A stretch of DNA of 64,000 nt, from positions 1,240,001 to 1,304,000 of the forward strand of contig WJXW01000008.1 in assembly GCA_015832175.1 (NCBI GenBank), written 5' to 3'. Position numbers and translations under genes: made by a program. The first letter of the stretch is position 1. Each line of letters opens with the position of its first letter. Below the pieces are notes generated by a model that was not told the origin of the DNA, did no database searches, and worked only from the letters and a program-made list of their open reading frames with translations. Shown one piece after another: positions 41,107 to 51,893 of the stretch. Source of the stretch: Paraphaeosphaeria minitans (Eukaryota > Ascomycota > Dothideomycetes > Pleosporales > Didymosphaeriaceae).

Positions 41107-42930
41107 CTATTCGAAGGTATAATCGTTTCCCCTCCCAAACAATTGTTTAAGATAGGTCCAACAGTCGTCTCTGTCCGTGGACAATGGAACAGGCTTCGCT
41201 TTCCCGGTTGCAGTGCGATCGATCCGCATCGGTCGTTGCCCCAGAAATATCCATTCAAGCTTTGCCAACGTCTCAGCGTATTCGGCAGCTAATGCAACCA
41301 TGTCGTTCCGATGTTGCATTTCCCAAGCCAGTTCTAGCTTCTTTGAAATGTCACCTTCCTGGAAGTACGGGCGAGCAATCAGATTACTGAAATTTCTGAG
41401 TGTCTTGTCCTCATAATAGTGCGCTGGATCCATTCCAGCCTGGGCATGCGGAACTTGCTCCGCATATGTGTCTCGGGAAAAAGCGAGCTTGCGAAGATCT
41501 GGTAGATGTTGAACGCAGTTCCGGATGGCACCATGGTCGATGACCCACGAATGCTTCCAACCAAACCGGCATCCTGTGCTAAGGCAAAGTTGTTGTAGTC
41601 CCTGCAGGCTGGATATCTGCTCAAGAGCGCTTTGTGGAACGTGGTCTAGATTCTCAGGCCATCGGATGCTCAAAGAAGTGAGACTAGCGAATTGCCTGCA
41701 TAGCAAAGGGAGTACTTTATCCTCAAGAAGACCTGGCGCCGCGCCATCGATCTTCAGTTTCCGTAGATGGGAATTGGCTTGGAGGAAGGCGAGGGGAGGG
41801 TTCGACATCTTGGAGTCAGGACTGCTCCACACAAATGTTTCAAGTTTCGGCAGATAGCCACACTTGCAAAAGAAGTCTACAACCCTCTCGTTTGAACATA
41901 TGTCAATCTCTAAGGACCGTATCGGACTGAAACCCCCCGGTTGAATCAAGACGTTGAGCCAGCCTGGCTCATACCGCGTGAGACTTTCAACCCGTAGATC
42001 CTGCAGTTTCCGAAAGGACGGGTACTCGTTGACCGATTCAGGAAGTTGAACAACGGATTTTGAGTGTAGGTCGAACGATGCCCACGTAAGAGACTTGAGT
42101 GTTGGTGATGCAAGGCAAAGTAGGCTACAAGTAGCCAATCCTATAGGCGGATCCTGTTTCGTGACAGATACCATACTTAGATATAGTGACTCTAAGCGCC
42201 ATTCGCAACTCCTTGATAGTAAATCAAGAGAATCCCATTTGCCAAGCGGCACGCGAGCCAAGACGAGATGTCGGATATTCGAGGAGATAACAGCATTGAA
42301 AAAAGTACCATCAACCGGTGCAGTATCGGCCCAGACTATACTTTCCAACCGAGGTAAAACTTGGGCGTTTGAAATAATCAGATTGAGCTTAGGCCTATAC
42401 GTTCCAAAGAAAGCCTCGCATGCTTGATCCAGACGTTCGTGTCGCACGCCGGCATCTAGTGCAAGGAACTCTTCTGAACTTTCGACCTTATGATGTTGGG
42501 TGATCCATTCTGGTTTTGTGGCGACGGTGATTTTCCGGATACAGGCCCCTATGGATGGTGCCGTGGTTTTGTCTTTGTTTTCGAATCGTTCTTCGTACTC
42601 TTTGATAAGGGTGTCAAGGATGCTGATAGCCCGATCACTATAGTCTAATTCGATCGTCGCAAATTGACGGGATCTGGCAAGCTGGCGGCAGTCGCGATTG
42701 ACCAGGGCGAGATTTCCCAAGTCTTCTTTGGCGACCTGCTTGACGATGTGCCATGTAATCTCGATGGGTAAGCGAGATAGTAAGAAATCAGACGAAAAGG
42801 GCCGGCCTTCGTTGATGCGATCGAATGAGAGTGGACATAGGTCCTGAATTTCCTTTCCGAAATCATCCTTTGTTCCTGAGAAGGTTGGAAGCATTAAACG
42901 CATCAGATCGCTGTGTTGAGAGGACAACAT
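41107..42930 (-). CDS. F-box protein with leucine-rich-repeat-like C terminus
   Basis: Uninterrupted 607-residue frame. An F-box-like segment lies at about 50-90 (LSRLPIEITWHIVKQVAKEDLGNLALVNRDCRQLA, here broken as LPIEITWHIV and LGNLALVNRDCRQL), which would bind Skp1 in an SCF ubiquitin ligase. Residues about 170-470 contain repeating L-x-x-L-x-L units (LESIVWAD, RHLVLARVPLG, LKSLTWASF, LQDLRVESL, LETFVWSS, LTSLSIRWP) typical of an LRR-type substrate-binding region. The tail is charged. The gene appears intact, one of the few such in this stretch. Confidence 0.82.
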   Translation of the reverse strand: MLSSQHSDLMRLMLPTFSGTKDDFGKEIQDLCPLSFDRINEGRPFSSDFLLSRLPIEITWHIVKQVAKEDLGNLALVNRDCRQLARSRQFATIELDYSDRAISILDTLIKEYEERFENKDKTTAPSIGACIRKITVATKPEWITQHHKVESSEEFLALDAGVRHERLDQACEAFFGTYRPKLNLIISNAQVLPRLESIVWADTAPVDGTFFNAVISSNIRHLVLARVPLGKWDSLDLLSRSCEWRLESLYLSMVSVTKQDPPIGLATCSLLCLASPTLKSLTWASFDLHSKSVVQLPESVNEYPSFRKLQDLRVESLTRYEPGWLNVLIQPGGFSPIRSLEIDICSNERVVDFFCKCGYLPKLETFVWSSPDSKMSNPPLAFLQANSHLRKLKIDGAAPGLLEDKVLPLLCRQFASLTSLSIRWPENLDHVPQSALEQISSLQGLQQLCLSTGCRFGWKHSWVIDHGAIRNCVQHLPDLRKLAFSRDTYAEQVPHAQAGMDPAHYYEDKTLRNFSNLIARPYFQEGDISKKLELAWEMQHRNDMVALAAEYAETLAKLEWIFLGQRPMRIDRTATGKAKPVPLSTDRDDCWTYLKQLFGRGNDYTFE

Positions 42931-43490
42931 GACGGTTGACCTTTGTAATCTTCAGGACAGGTGTGTTGAGAAGTAAATGTTAGGCTTTTGAGGAGCGGGC
43001 AATCCGTGACTGTTGCCTGGAAGTATCATCCGTCATGCAGCAGCCTATAGCAGTCCTCGGCCCTACACCATTACCAACCCGTGAACGTGACACAGCAGAA
43101 GAAGTTATAATTGAGGTTGTATAACGTGTGTCGCAATTTAACCAAACGCTGCATTAATAAAGCTCAGTTCTGTTTTAAATCCTTAGTACAAGACGCTCAG
43201 TAACACCCGGCATGTTATCATCGGTGCCAAATATACTGCAGAATAACAAGCAGCCTCGTCACTGTCACCCTTCCTCGTGTTGAAGGAGTGGTGGCCCTCG
43301 GCGTACACCAAAGGTATATTACGCAGTCCCCTCGGCTCCGTTCGTGATCGGGCTATCTATAATTAATGCTCACATCGCCCAAGGTTTGCGGGAGTGCATT
43401 GCAGACTTGTGCATCGAAACCTGCAACGTCGCGGAGGGTCATTTGAGCATTGCAGCACACCCAACGCGTTAGTGTTGTACTGTGAGGTTA
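42931..43490. other. Intergenic region
   Basis: Upstream flank of the F-box gene. No gene, RNA or repeat is recognised until the palindromic element at 43491. Confidence 0.4.
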
Positions 43491-43549
43491 GGTCGCCAAT
43501 ATATTGGTTCAGGACTGAACCCAGTTGCTTGGCAGCTTCGTCACATGAC
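43491..43549. repeat. Dispersed nested palindrome, copy A
   Basis: Outer arms GGTCGCCAA and TTGGCAGC enclose inner arms GGTTCAG and CTGAACC with a GA centre. TCACATGAC follows to the right. The same layout recurs at 45793, 51469 and 53160. Confidence 0.75.
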
Positions 43550-43959
43550 TTAGTCTGCAAGTACTCACAGACTGCTGAGAATTCCGGCTTTCGTCTCTTT
43601 CGCTACGTCCAGCGCATACTGTCGTTGGCTCGTCATATTGTAAGTGCATACCTGAGTAAAACATTTGGGAAGCAAGCGCGATTAATTTGCAAAAGGCTCC
43701 GAATTAGGTCCCCCCTGATTGACTGGAGGACGACTGTCCACTGTAACAGAAGCCTTTCGCTTCTTAAGGTGCCTCGGTACCTGAGTTGGTGTTACCCTCG
43801 ACCTGGCCTGATCTTGTGAGAGGCTCAAAGAAAGGGCAATGAATGACAAACACCTCGTCTACGTCGCAGCAAGCTGTACGACCCAGTGTCATAGACTATT
43901 AGCTATCTTGAGCGTCTTAGTGAAGAACATTGCGCGTAACCCTATGCCAGCTCCTACGG

Positions 43960-44225
43960 TTACTTTGAAGCCAGCTGCTGAAGAGGCGCTTAAAGCATGG
44001 GCGCAGGTGCTCACCAATGCAGCGTGGTATCTATGGACGCGAGGGAGTTACAGTGTCGCGCAAGAGATATAGTAGTAGCAAAGGCACTTGCCGCGAAAGA
44101 GGAAATGATAGGGAAACGACCAACAGACACTTGTCAGCGTGGAGGTGCTGGCGGGGGTGCTGCAGGACCAGGGGAAGTACGACGAAGCAGATAAGCTCAA
44201 CCGGCGAGTAAGGTTCGACGACAGT
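43960..44225 (+). pseudogene. TPR-domain remnant of a fungal NLR-type protein
   Basis: Three frames together spell tetratricopeptide repeats of the kinesin-light-chain type found at the C terminus of fungal NB-ARC/TPR proteins. They are AEEALKAWAQVLTNAAWYLWTRGSY, broken as WAQVLTNAAWYLWTRGSY; then VVAKALAAKEEMIGK; then VEVLAGVLQDQGKYDEADKL. At least two frameshifts separate them. No NB-ARC part was found nearby. Confidence 0.65.
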
Positions 44226-45605
44226 TGTTTACGGCAACGCTTGCTTATCATTCACGTACCGTGCCCCAGACATACTTCTAACCGAGTGCTGCTCCTGGCT
44301 TATCACTATTGGTGACTTGCTGTGCAGCTTTTTGCCTCGAGGCCGTCTTGAACGAACCCCTCAAGTGCTTGCCACACAGTTGGGGCTTTCGGCGCAGTTC
44401 CTCAGGGCGCTGGAAAGGGTCCATCTGTGCCAGGCACTGCGAATCATGTCACCGCACAGCCATTCAAGATCGTGTCTGCCAAGGCGTACAATGCAGGTAT
44501 TGCAATTCATCCAAACCGCGCCACTCGTCACTTATCGTCGCGAGCGCTCGATGGGAGAGAAAATAAGCGCCCGAAGTGGTTGCATCATGGATGCACATTG
44601 GTCGCTTGTATGCGTGCGATGTCTATTTTAGGCCCTCGAGATTGATTGATTGATTGATTGATTGATTCCTACTCGGTTGCAGCCGCGATTTCGTGCAGCT
44701 ATGCCCGGATGCAGAGGTTTGGCAGACAGCCGACGCTTTGCCGAACGAATCAGCAGGCCCCACTTCACCACACCAAAGGTATGGCCAGCTGTCCCCTTGC
44801 CTCCGCTTGTGGTCTGGCTTCTATCTACGACTACGTACATTCGTCCCAAAAAGTGACGTATCTGTGCCTATGTTGCTGACTTCCAATGTATCGTCTCTGT
44901 TTTGTGCCGTGAAATAAGTCTTTTTCGTTGCCGTTGTATCGAGGTATCATAGAGGCCTTCACCTCGGTTGTCGTATCCGTGTACCTACAGTCTCCCCCTA
45001 GCGTTCGGCTTCATGTTGCTGTATCTGCCCTTGACCCTCAGGGCTTGCGTTTGTTCTGTGTACTTATTTTTCCTGTCTTCTTGCTGCCTCTCACTAGGTT
45101 CCTATGTGGCCGTGTGTTGTGTTGTGACCTGCCATTGGCGGCAGCGTCAACGCACCAGCTGCGATGCAGCTTCCTGAGAGCGAGGCTCCGCTTCTTCGTG
45201 CTCGCGGGTCTAGTAGCCATGGAACGCTACCGCGACTCGCCTCAGACCTTGTCGGGCATGTCGAAAGGGGCACCACTCCTTCGACATGGGGCGACAGTGG
45301 ACGAGGCTGTCTGTGACTGTGTATTGTGTGGCATCTATAGTAGCATGCCGGGTGTCTGTGAGGCGACTTGCGTGAGCGTTGATGTCGTTCAACCTGAAGC
45401 GCCGTCGACGCGGGACGTCGCAAACGATGTCGAGTGGTGGGCTGACCAGGAAGCCCACCGGAAACTGTGTGTGTTGTGGCTGTACCGGGTTTGGGCTCCG
45501 TCATCGCTCTCGGGTGCGGTATCGTGGCTAGATGGTTGTTGCTGCTGCCAATGGGTGTGTCATGTTTTGTAGCGTGCTCGCAAATTTTTCGACCGTTTCT
45601 GCCGC
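44226..45605. other. Gene-poor tract with a long frame of low coding quality
   Basis: A 214-codon plus-strand frame (44928-45572) overlaps a 136-codon minus-strand frame in T/G-rich sequence. The product is Cys/Leu/Val-rich with no motif, so I treat both as chance. A GATT microsatellite lies inside this tract. Confidence 0.4.
44640..44667. repeat. (GATT)7 microsatellite
   Basis: Seven uninterrupted GATT units in non-coding sequence. Confidence 0.95.
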
Positions 45606-45679
45606 GGCCGCAACGGTGGCTCTACAGGTACCAAACCACACGAGGGGACGCATGATGGCCTGTAGAGACCGTTGCGGCC
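45606..45679. repeat. Inverted repeat (hairpin), arms about 21-23 bp
   Basis: The left arm GGCCGCAACGGT then GGCTCTACAGG (45606-45628) pairs with the right arm 45659-45679, whose complement reads GGCCGCAACGGT then CTCTACAGG. There is a two-base bulge and a 30-nt loop. It lies 115 bp left of palindrome copy B. Confidence 0.85.
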
Positions 45680-45792
45680 ACTGGCAGGTGTGTTGTGATG
45701 CTTTTTGATGGATAATCCAGGAATTGAATTCTCGCTGTTTGTCGTGTTTTCTGTGCTTACTATGAGTGGGTTAAAGTATTCAACATACATCA

Positions 45793-45851
45793 GGTCGCCA
45801 AGGAATAGGTTCAGAGCTGAACCCGATTGCTTGGCAACCCAGTCACATGAC
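45793..45851. repeat. Dispersed nested palindrome, copy B (best preserved)
   Basis: Outer arms GGTCGCCAAG and CTTGGCAACC, inner arms GGTTCAG and CTGAACC, AG centre, five to six bases between inner and outer arms on each side. CAGTCACATGAC follows to the right. One outer-arm mismatch only. Between it and 46357 nothing else is recognised. Confidence 0.8.
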
Positions 45852-46357
45852 TCATCGCGACCCATGCTAAAAATCTAAGCGATTGACAGATATCGAGTTG
45901 CTTTTGAGCTGAAATGATCGGTTAAGTTCAGCAGCTATAGGACAGCCACTCTAGCGCATGCTCAAGTTGCCCTTGCTCTTTCATTCTGTGTATGACCCCA
46001 TACTATGTTTGTAATGTTATTGAATGCTTACAGGGACGTGGATCTTTAGGCAATACACCGGGCATGCCGCCAAGCTGTCTATCGTTCAACGGCCTGCGCT
46101 TGAACGAACATGACGGGATTGATACTCAGGTGGAACCAGGCATAATTCAAGGAGCGAGGCAAGTTATGCGTGCAAACCAGCTAGTAGTCCCAACAAGCTT
46201 AATTTTCCTAAATCGGGCTCGCGTCACGGTCGCCTACTAACAGATATCATCTATAGAAGCATACCTTTCCTGAGCACCATTTAACTCATAGTGCAGATAG
46301 CAGCCCTAATAGCACAGCTACATCTATGATTTTTCATTTTCTTTCCGTATCTTTTGA

Positions 46358-49047
46358 TCAAATAACTATTATAGTATTAGCGCTGCTCCTAAATAATTGC
46401 GAGAAGCTTGCCTTCTTAACGCGGAAAAACTCGGCGATAACCTCCACACTAACGAGCTGGTCTGACTTGCTTAACCGTGTCTGCTCCACAAGGAGCTGTG
46501 CTACAGCTTCAACATAAGCAGGCGCTGCGGGCAGCAAGTCTTCATTAGTGGCATCAGGAAACCTTAGCTGATTTAGGACGATCTGAATCCAAGAACCTAC
46601 GCAGGACCACCTCATAATGTGGCCGCCTAGGAGCAGTGTCTGATCTTGTTCAAGTCTGAAGACAAATTGAATCGTGCCCGCCTCGAAATAAACTGTCTGG
46701 CCGGGTCGAAGGACGACATATCTGATCTGCCCACCCTCAAATGCGTTCGGGTCAGAACTCCAGCAGCGCTTTTCCTCTTCGGAGGGGCGCGACAGCCAAC
46801 CAAATCCGACCTGCCCCTCCTGAACTGTAAGCCACGTAGCCTTCCCACAGCCGTCCTGATGGGTCAGGGTTGGCGCACCGCCTTGCGCAAGCAGAGCCCA
46901 GTCCTCGTCGTCTCTCCATTGGTTCCACTCTGCCACCGGAGCACTGCATCTCTCAGCTGTTGCGCCCTCCAAGATCGTATCTCGAATACGTCTGAGTAGT
47001 TGACAATCTTCGCCCATCAGAAAACTTGGCAAGATAGAGCGGGGTAGTGGGTTGCGCAAATCAAGGACGTTGAGAGGGTCTTGACTGATTTTGTTCTCCA
47101 AAAATATGTCCCTCACAGTGCCGAGCCGCATCGGCACAAACGACGGTTGCTGCAAACTTAGCGACGACCTCTGCACCGAAACACTCCTGCCCGAACTTCC
47201 CATGCGACGGAAGAGCTGCTCAATAGGTCTGCCTTTGTGCGAGTCCCATCTGAACTGCTGCTGGTTCTCCGTGATGATTGGGCCATGTAGTACGGTATGG
47301 GGTTCGAGTCGTCTTTCTGCTTCTTCACTGGTTGAAAATAAAGCTTCCTTTCCGCTTTCAGCCCCCGTGGTTGCAGGCTGCCTGGCTCGGCGCAATAGAG
47401 CATGCATGCCTTGAGCGTTTAGCTCTCCCCAGGTCTTGCAGGGTTTATTCCGAGCCGTTTTCTGCTCCAGTTGCGTCAGCACCTGATCCCGGAAATGGGC
47501 ATCAGTTGTAATTTGATGAAATGGCCGTGCTTCGCTCTTGTCCTCCGGAACAGACACGAAGATCAGTTCCCTATCATCAGAGCTATCTCTCTCTCCCGTG
47601 ACCGAACTGGACTGAGAGAGTTGTGTTGGGAGTGATAAGCGACGTCGTTTTGGGGCTTGATATGGAAATGTAGAATTTTCAGTGAAGCGGGTAATAGATC
47701 GCCATCCCTGGATGGCTGTGAGCGTAATATGCCTGTTGTTGCCCACAAGGCGTACAGCTTGACGTGTTTAGGACAAAGCGCATCATGGTGCGCTTTATAC
47801 ATGGCTGCTATGTCAGCGTCTTCTTTGTTGTTCGTCTGCTGCAGACGCTCTATTGCAGATATCAGCTTGGGAGAGACCGTATCGGTACAAATGCAGATGC
47901 AGTCGTTTTCTTGCCTGGAATTTGCTTTTCTCTTCTGCGAGTTGCCCTTTCGTATGCTGGAGGCGACTCGTCCTATCAACGGCACAGGCGTCCGGTCGCA
48001 TTGGTTGCGAAGTCGGCTCGATGCTCGCAAGGAAGTTTGGAATGTGTCGAGTTTGCTCGGGGCGGCAATGTCTGGAGAGACAGCCTGTGAATCCAGCTGC
48101 ATGTCCTCGGGGGATTCCACGAGAGATGGATTAGCTGGGCTTTGCAGGGGCGTGGTTAGTGGCGTGGAGCAGGTACTTTCACCAGATGTCTGGGCGTTGG
48201 GTGGTGTTGATGGAACTGACGGGGCAATAACGTCGACCATCGCGTTGTCAGGCACAAGTCCAGTCGGCGCAGCCATTGAAACATCGCACTCTAGCGATTC
48301 GGTTTGATGTAGGGAGCACGTCTCCTCTGCCTGTATGGAAGGGGACGACTGGCTAGCAACTTCCTCACACACTATCAGTCCGTATCGATCAAAAGCATAG
48401 CCAGCTGGCAGTTGCGAGTTGGAAATGGGGTCGTATGTGAGGGTGTACCCATTGCGGCCTTTTTTCACATACGCGTCTTTGTTCTGCCATGCCGCCAAAT
48501 CTATCAGGTCAATTTGCCCGAGGGGGTTTACACAGTTTCGCAACGGCTGTCCATCGACAATTCTTCTCAAGATCAATCTGTTCAGTTTAACTAGGGCCTC
48601 TGCCCAGTCGGGATTGCGAGACGCAGCAGTGCCGAGCAATTTGCAGAACTTCCAGCCTGCGGAGGCCCATCCATAGTATCGGACCTTGTCGGCGTGCCAG
48701 AATGCGCCCGCTTTGATGAGAGGAGCCAAAAAAATCTTTTTCAATGATGCACCGGCACTGGCGACATCTATAAAGCGCTCCCATTGCTTTGCATCTGTGT
48801 CGCTACTGGATGCCCATCGACCCTTGGACTCTTTGTATTGAGCGCATTCCTCCGACATCACCTCCTCTATACTCGCCGTAAGCATCGAGAGGTCCGCCTG
48901 CTCGTCGAGGAGATTGTCGCGCATATCCACGCATGCTTGAAACTTGTCGCCCTCATCGTGGAGTGAGCGTAGCGAGTCTCGAAACGCCCTAATTCGTGCG
49001 TGGGCCGGATCGTAATCGAATTCGTTAGGAACTTGCTCTGTCGGCAT
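46358..49047 (-). pseudogene. JmjC-domain protein with a frameshift and a replaced metal ligand
   Basis: Fungal JmjC-like protein, normally a nuclear Fe(II)/2-oxoglutarate-dependent dioxygenase. The upstream frame (49047 to about 47700) encodes a helical region, a Ser/Pro-rich disordered region and a conserved LCPKHVKLYALWATTG. The downstream frame continues the same protein from about GWRSITRFTENSTF to its C terminus. One base appears to be missing at about 47695-47705 (adding one would give RDW in place of DG/GW). The JmjC core in the downstream frame is WALLAQGG, THQDGCGKATW, WLTVQEGQVGFGW and RPGQTVYFEAGTIQFVF. In the HxD...H iron triad, H296 and D298 (numbering from the downstream frame's first codon) are present. 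The distal His, expected in GTIHFVF, is Gln360. A 450-residue C-terminal product from 47746 is conceivable but would be catalytically doubtful. Confidence 0.8.
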
Positions 49048-50356
49048 ATTAGCTGGTGAGGAGTCGGAGGCTTTTATTGCAAAGCCGCAGGCAGACGCTA
49101 CAAGTTGGGGCGTTCAGCTGGGGATGACGCAGATTATGAGATCGCATGGATACTGCCAAGGCGCTAAATGCACAGACCTATTTAGTTACCAAATTCAAAT
49201 GCATAGTTATAAATAGACAGAAACGCCGTAAAGAAAGCGTAGCGACCTATTCATACATGCCATTATCCAAACAACCTCGATTTCATGGGAGCGAACATCG
49301 ACTTGTTCTTTTCTATGAGCCGCTGGTCGCACTATATACGCTTGGCAGGACGAGAGGGGAGCATACGCGAGACATCACGTGCAATGGAACAGCGATCTTG
49401 TCACGCAAACATCCAATAGCTCAGGAACTCTAAAGAACGCTCTATAATATAATAACTGAAGGTTATAACGTTATTTCTCTTAATCGATTACTATATCAAC
49501 TTTGAAATGGATTCCGGATGTTTTCTGGGGAGTCCTGCAACCTTAATTCTTTCACTTTTCCCATCGCGTTCCAAAGCAGTCCATCGATTTTTGAATCTAG
49601 GTCGCATCTGTGAGCCTCAAACTAATGTATTAGGATCTACGAACTTAAGGAGGACAGGTTTGCTCTTGACTTCACGTTACTTTAGAACAAAAAAGCATCC
49701 TTGGCAGTGGCACGGCTTTTCAGAATGCGCTTAAGTGGGGTTGCGGGTTCTTCTAAAGTAGGCCCAGAAAAGCGTTGGAAAATCGTCACGTTGGCCCCAC
49801 TATACTATATCAGTTCACCTCATAAAAGCCATCCAATCATTGTTTGCACCCTCTACAATGGTTGCCATGCTCGGGAGCTAGAAAACTAGGCCTCTTGCCA
49901 AGAGATAAGGGCGTACCACCAGGATATTCCGGTGATGCCACCAAGTGGTCAATCAATATCTCTGCAGTAATGGTAACGTTAAAGTTATTTATTTACGTGA
50001 ACAATAAACCAGTGACCTTCTGAGTTACTGGCGCTGGCATTGTGGGCTTTACCACAAGGAATAGCGCACATCTCATTGCGCGGAACCTAAATTGCTCTAT
50101 CGAAAGATATCTCAGCTGTTTAGATTTATATAAGATAGTTCAAATCTACTCACCTTTCGTGGCCAGCCCATCTTTTCATGTGTGGAATGCTGATGATGTC
50201 TGGATGGGGTGGAAGTAGCACGACATTCGTCCTACATTGACAGCGGAAGCAGTTCCTAGCTTCATGCATGCTTTCTCGCTTCGCGTTGAGCGGGACAGTC
50301 TGTTGGGAAAGGCAGAAACATAAAGTTGTATAGGATGTCCGCTACAGTTTCGCTCT
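49048..50356. other. Intergenic region
   Basis: AT-rich, 1.3 kb, upstream of both the JmjC gene and the collagen-like gene (divergent). Short frames only. No repeat or RNA gene is recognised. Confidence 0.45.
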
Positions 50357-51022
50357 ATGGCTGGCCAAAGTAATGCTCGTACCATTACTCTCCTTATTCC
50401 TACTGCCTCTACACTTCGTACAGCTGTGATTACGTTAACACGTTCGACCGTGCCGGAGCAACCGAATACTCCAGCAAACTCAAATTCTCCTGGAAGGAAC
50501 TCAAACTCGATCCTCTGGGCTATAGTGGTTGTCCTCAGCGTCTTCTCTGCATGGTCTGTGGCCTGTTGTTGTATTCGCAGAAGACGAGGTCCGCCTGGTC
50601 CGCAGGGAGCTCAGGGAGTTGAGGGGGTTCAGGGACTTCCAGGGCGCGATGGCCGCAATGGTGCCCAAGGCATGCCAGGTATACAAGGCCAAGAAGGCGT
50701 TCGAGGGCGTCCTGGTACGCCTGGTCAAGAAGGTGCTCGAGGGCCTGCTGGCACACGAGGTTTCCCTGGTCTGCCTGGTCCGAGAGGTATGCAAGGGAAC
50801 CGCGGAAGCCCTGGACCTCGAGGTCCCCATGGTCGTGATGGAAATCCGGGAGAAGGTGGTCGGAACGGCGAGAATGGGCGTGATGGCCGCGATGGGCATG
50901 ATGGGCGTGATGGGCGTGATGGGAGAGACGCAGTACTAGGATGGAGGGATAGAGATGAAGAGCAAGAAGAGATTAGCCCTAGGCCGTCGCGCTCGTCTCA
51001 ATCGGGTCCAAGAAGGAAGTAA
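50357..51022 (+). CDS. Membrane-anchored collagen-like protein
   Basis: Single-exon, 221 residues. Residues 1-50 are Ser/Thr/Asn-rich without a clear cleavable signal peptide. A single membrane helix lies at about 52-72 (ILWAIVVVLSVFSAWSVACCC), followed at once by Arg74-77. From Gly78 to about 191 there are 38 consecutive Gly-X-Y triplets with no break, starting GPPGPQGAQ and ending in a run of GRD and GHD units. The last 30 residues are charged and Ser/Pro-rich. Unbroken Gly-X-Y of this length is diagnostic for the collagen triple helix, so a trimer is expected. By the positive-inside rule the arginines place the collagen arm in the cytosol, opposite to most surface collagens. Alternative-frame ORFs across it are shadows of the repetitive GC-rich codons. 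Confidence 0.87.
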   Translation: MAGQSNARTITLLIPTASTLRTAVITLTRSTVPEQPNTPANSNSPGRNSNSILWAIVVVLSVFSAWSVACCCIRRRRGPPGPQGAQGVEGVQGLPGRDGRNGAQGMPGIQGQEGVRGRPGTPGQEGARGPAGTRGFPGLPGPRGMQGNRGSPGPRGPHGRDGNPGEGGRNGENGRDGRDGHDGRDGRDGRDAVLGWRDRDEEQEEISPRPSRSSQSGPRRK

Positions 51023-51716
51023 CGCGTATGCAGCACCAGCCGTTGTTCGGATACTCAAGGAATTGTGTATAGTCAGAGGTGCAAGTCCTGTAACTGGCTA
51101 GTCACTTTTGAACTAGATAAAGGATCCTATATCGAGAGGATCGTATATCGGCTCAAGAAATGAGCAGGCGTGGGAATGGAAGCGCCGCCTTTCAATGGAA
51201 TCAAGGGCCCACCGCATGAGCGGGCCTATTACGAAGGCTGCAAACGAGGTAAATTTCGAGAGGGAGATGGTTTTGGTTTATGAAACATTCCCAACCCTTT
51301 CATGAATACTCAGAAATCAATCATGCTTCTAATCCCTAATTCCTAAGCTTCGCATGAGACAAAGCACATACGAACGAGTTGCTCGCAATTCCGCAAGATA
51401 TGTGTGAAGCGACTGCAGACAACAAGCCTTTGGCATTGTAGGCGTTTCGTGATGTGCTAGTGTGATGAGACTGGGTTTAAAGCTGAACCTGATTGCTTGG
51501 CAGTTCGGTCACGTGACAAGCTCATGCGCCCAAAGGTGTACAGCCAATCGTTCTTCAGTATGAACCGGACGTGTTGTCCGGCTGTGTCCTCCTGCGAATG
51601 ACGACTTTGAGAATTTCTATTCACAGTGTACCGGACACGCAGCCCTTGACTGTTTAGATTAGACTGCGCCGCGTAGGACTAAAACATCCAAGACCTCCAG
51701 GACCGAGGACGCGCAG
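51023..51716. other. Non-coding stretch containing palindrome copy C
   Basis: No supported gene. It contains the third nested palindrome (51469-51517) and leads into a LINE fragment. Confidence 0.45.
51469..51517. repeat. Dispersed nested palindrome, copy C (left side decayed)
   Basis: The inner right arm CTGAACC and the outer right arm CTTGGCAG are preserved, and TCACGTGAC follows as in copies A and B. The inner left arm is GGTTTA instead of GGTTCAG and the outer left arm is not recognisable. Confidence 0.65.
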
Positions 51717-51822
51717 TACGAGTTCGATGGGTACCAGCTCACGAAAGGATCCCAGGCAACGAAGCAGCAGACATAGCTGCAAAAGAAGCTACAGGATACA
51801 GAGAGAACAGTAGAATTATTTA
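51717..51822 (+). pseudogene. LINE RNase H fragment
   Basis: About 34 codons spelling VRVRWVPAHERIPGNEAAD followed by IAAKEATG, the terminal motif of LINE RNase H domains. Compare WAPGHLGIEGNETADRLANQEA in the intact element. It ends at TAA 51820-51822. Nothing else of the element is present. Confidence 0.7.
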
Positions 51823-51893
51823 AGCGAGGTCCCACCCCGTCCCACACTACGTCGTCGAAGCTTCCCGTGTTACCGTACAAGCGCGTCACCGCT

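Noticed and set aside
44928..45572. 214-codon plus-strand frame and the overlapping minus-strand frame
   Set aside because: T/G-rich sequence open on both strands, Cys/Val-rich product, no motif, no promoter or splice signal.
50501..50939. Frames antisense or out of phase to the collagen gene
   Set aside because: They follow from the repetitive GGN codons and show no independent features.
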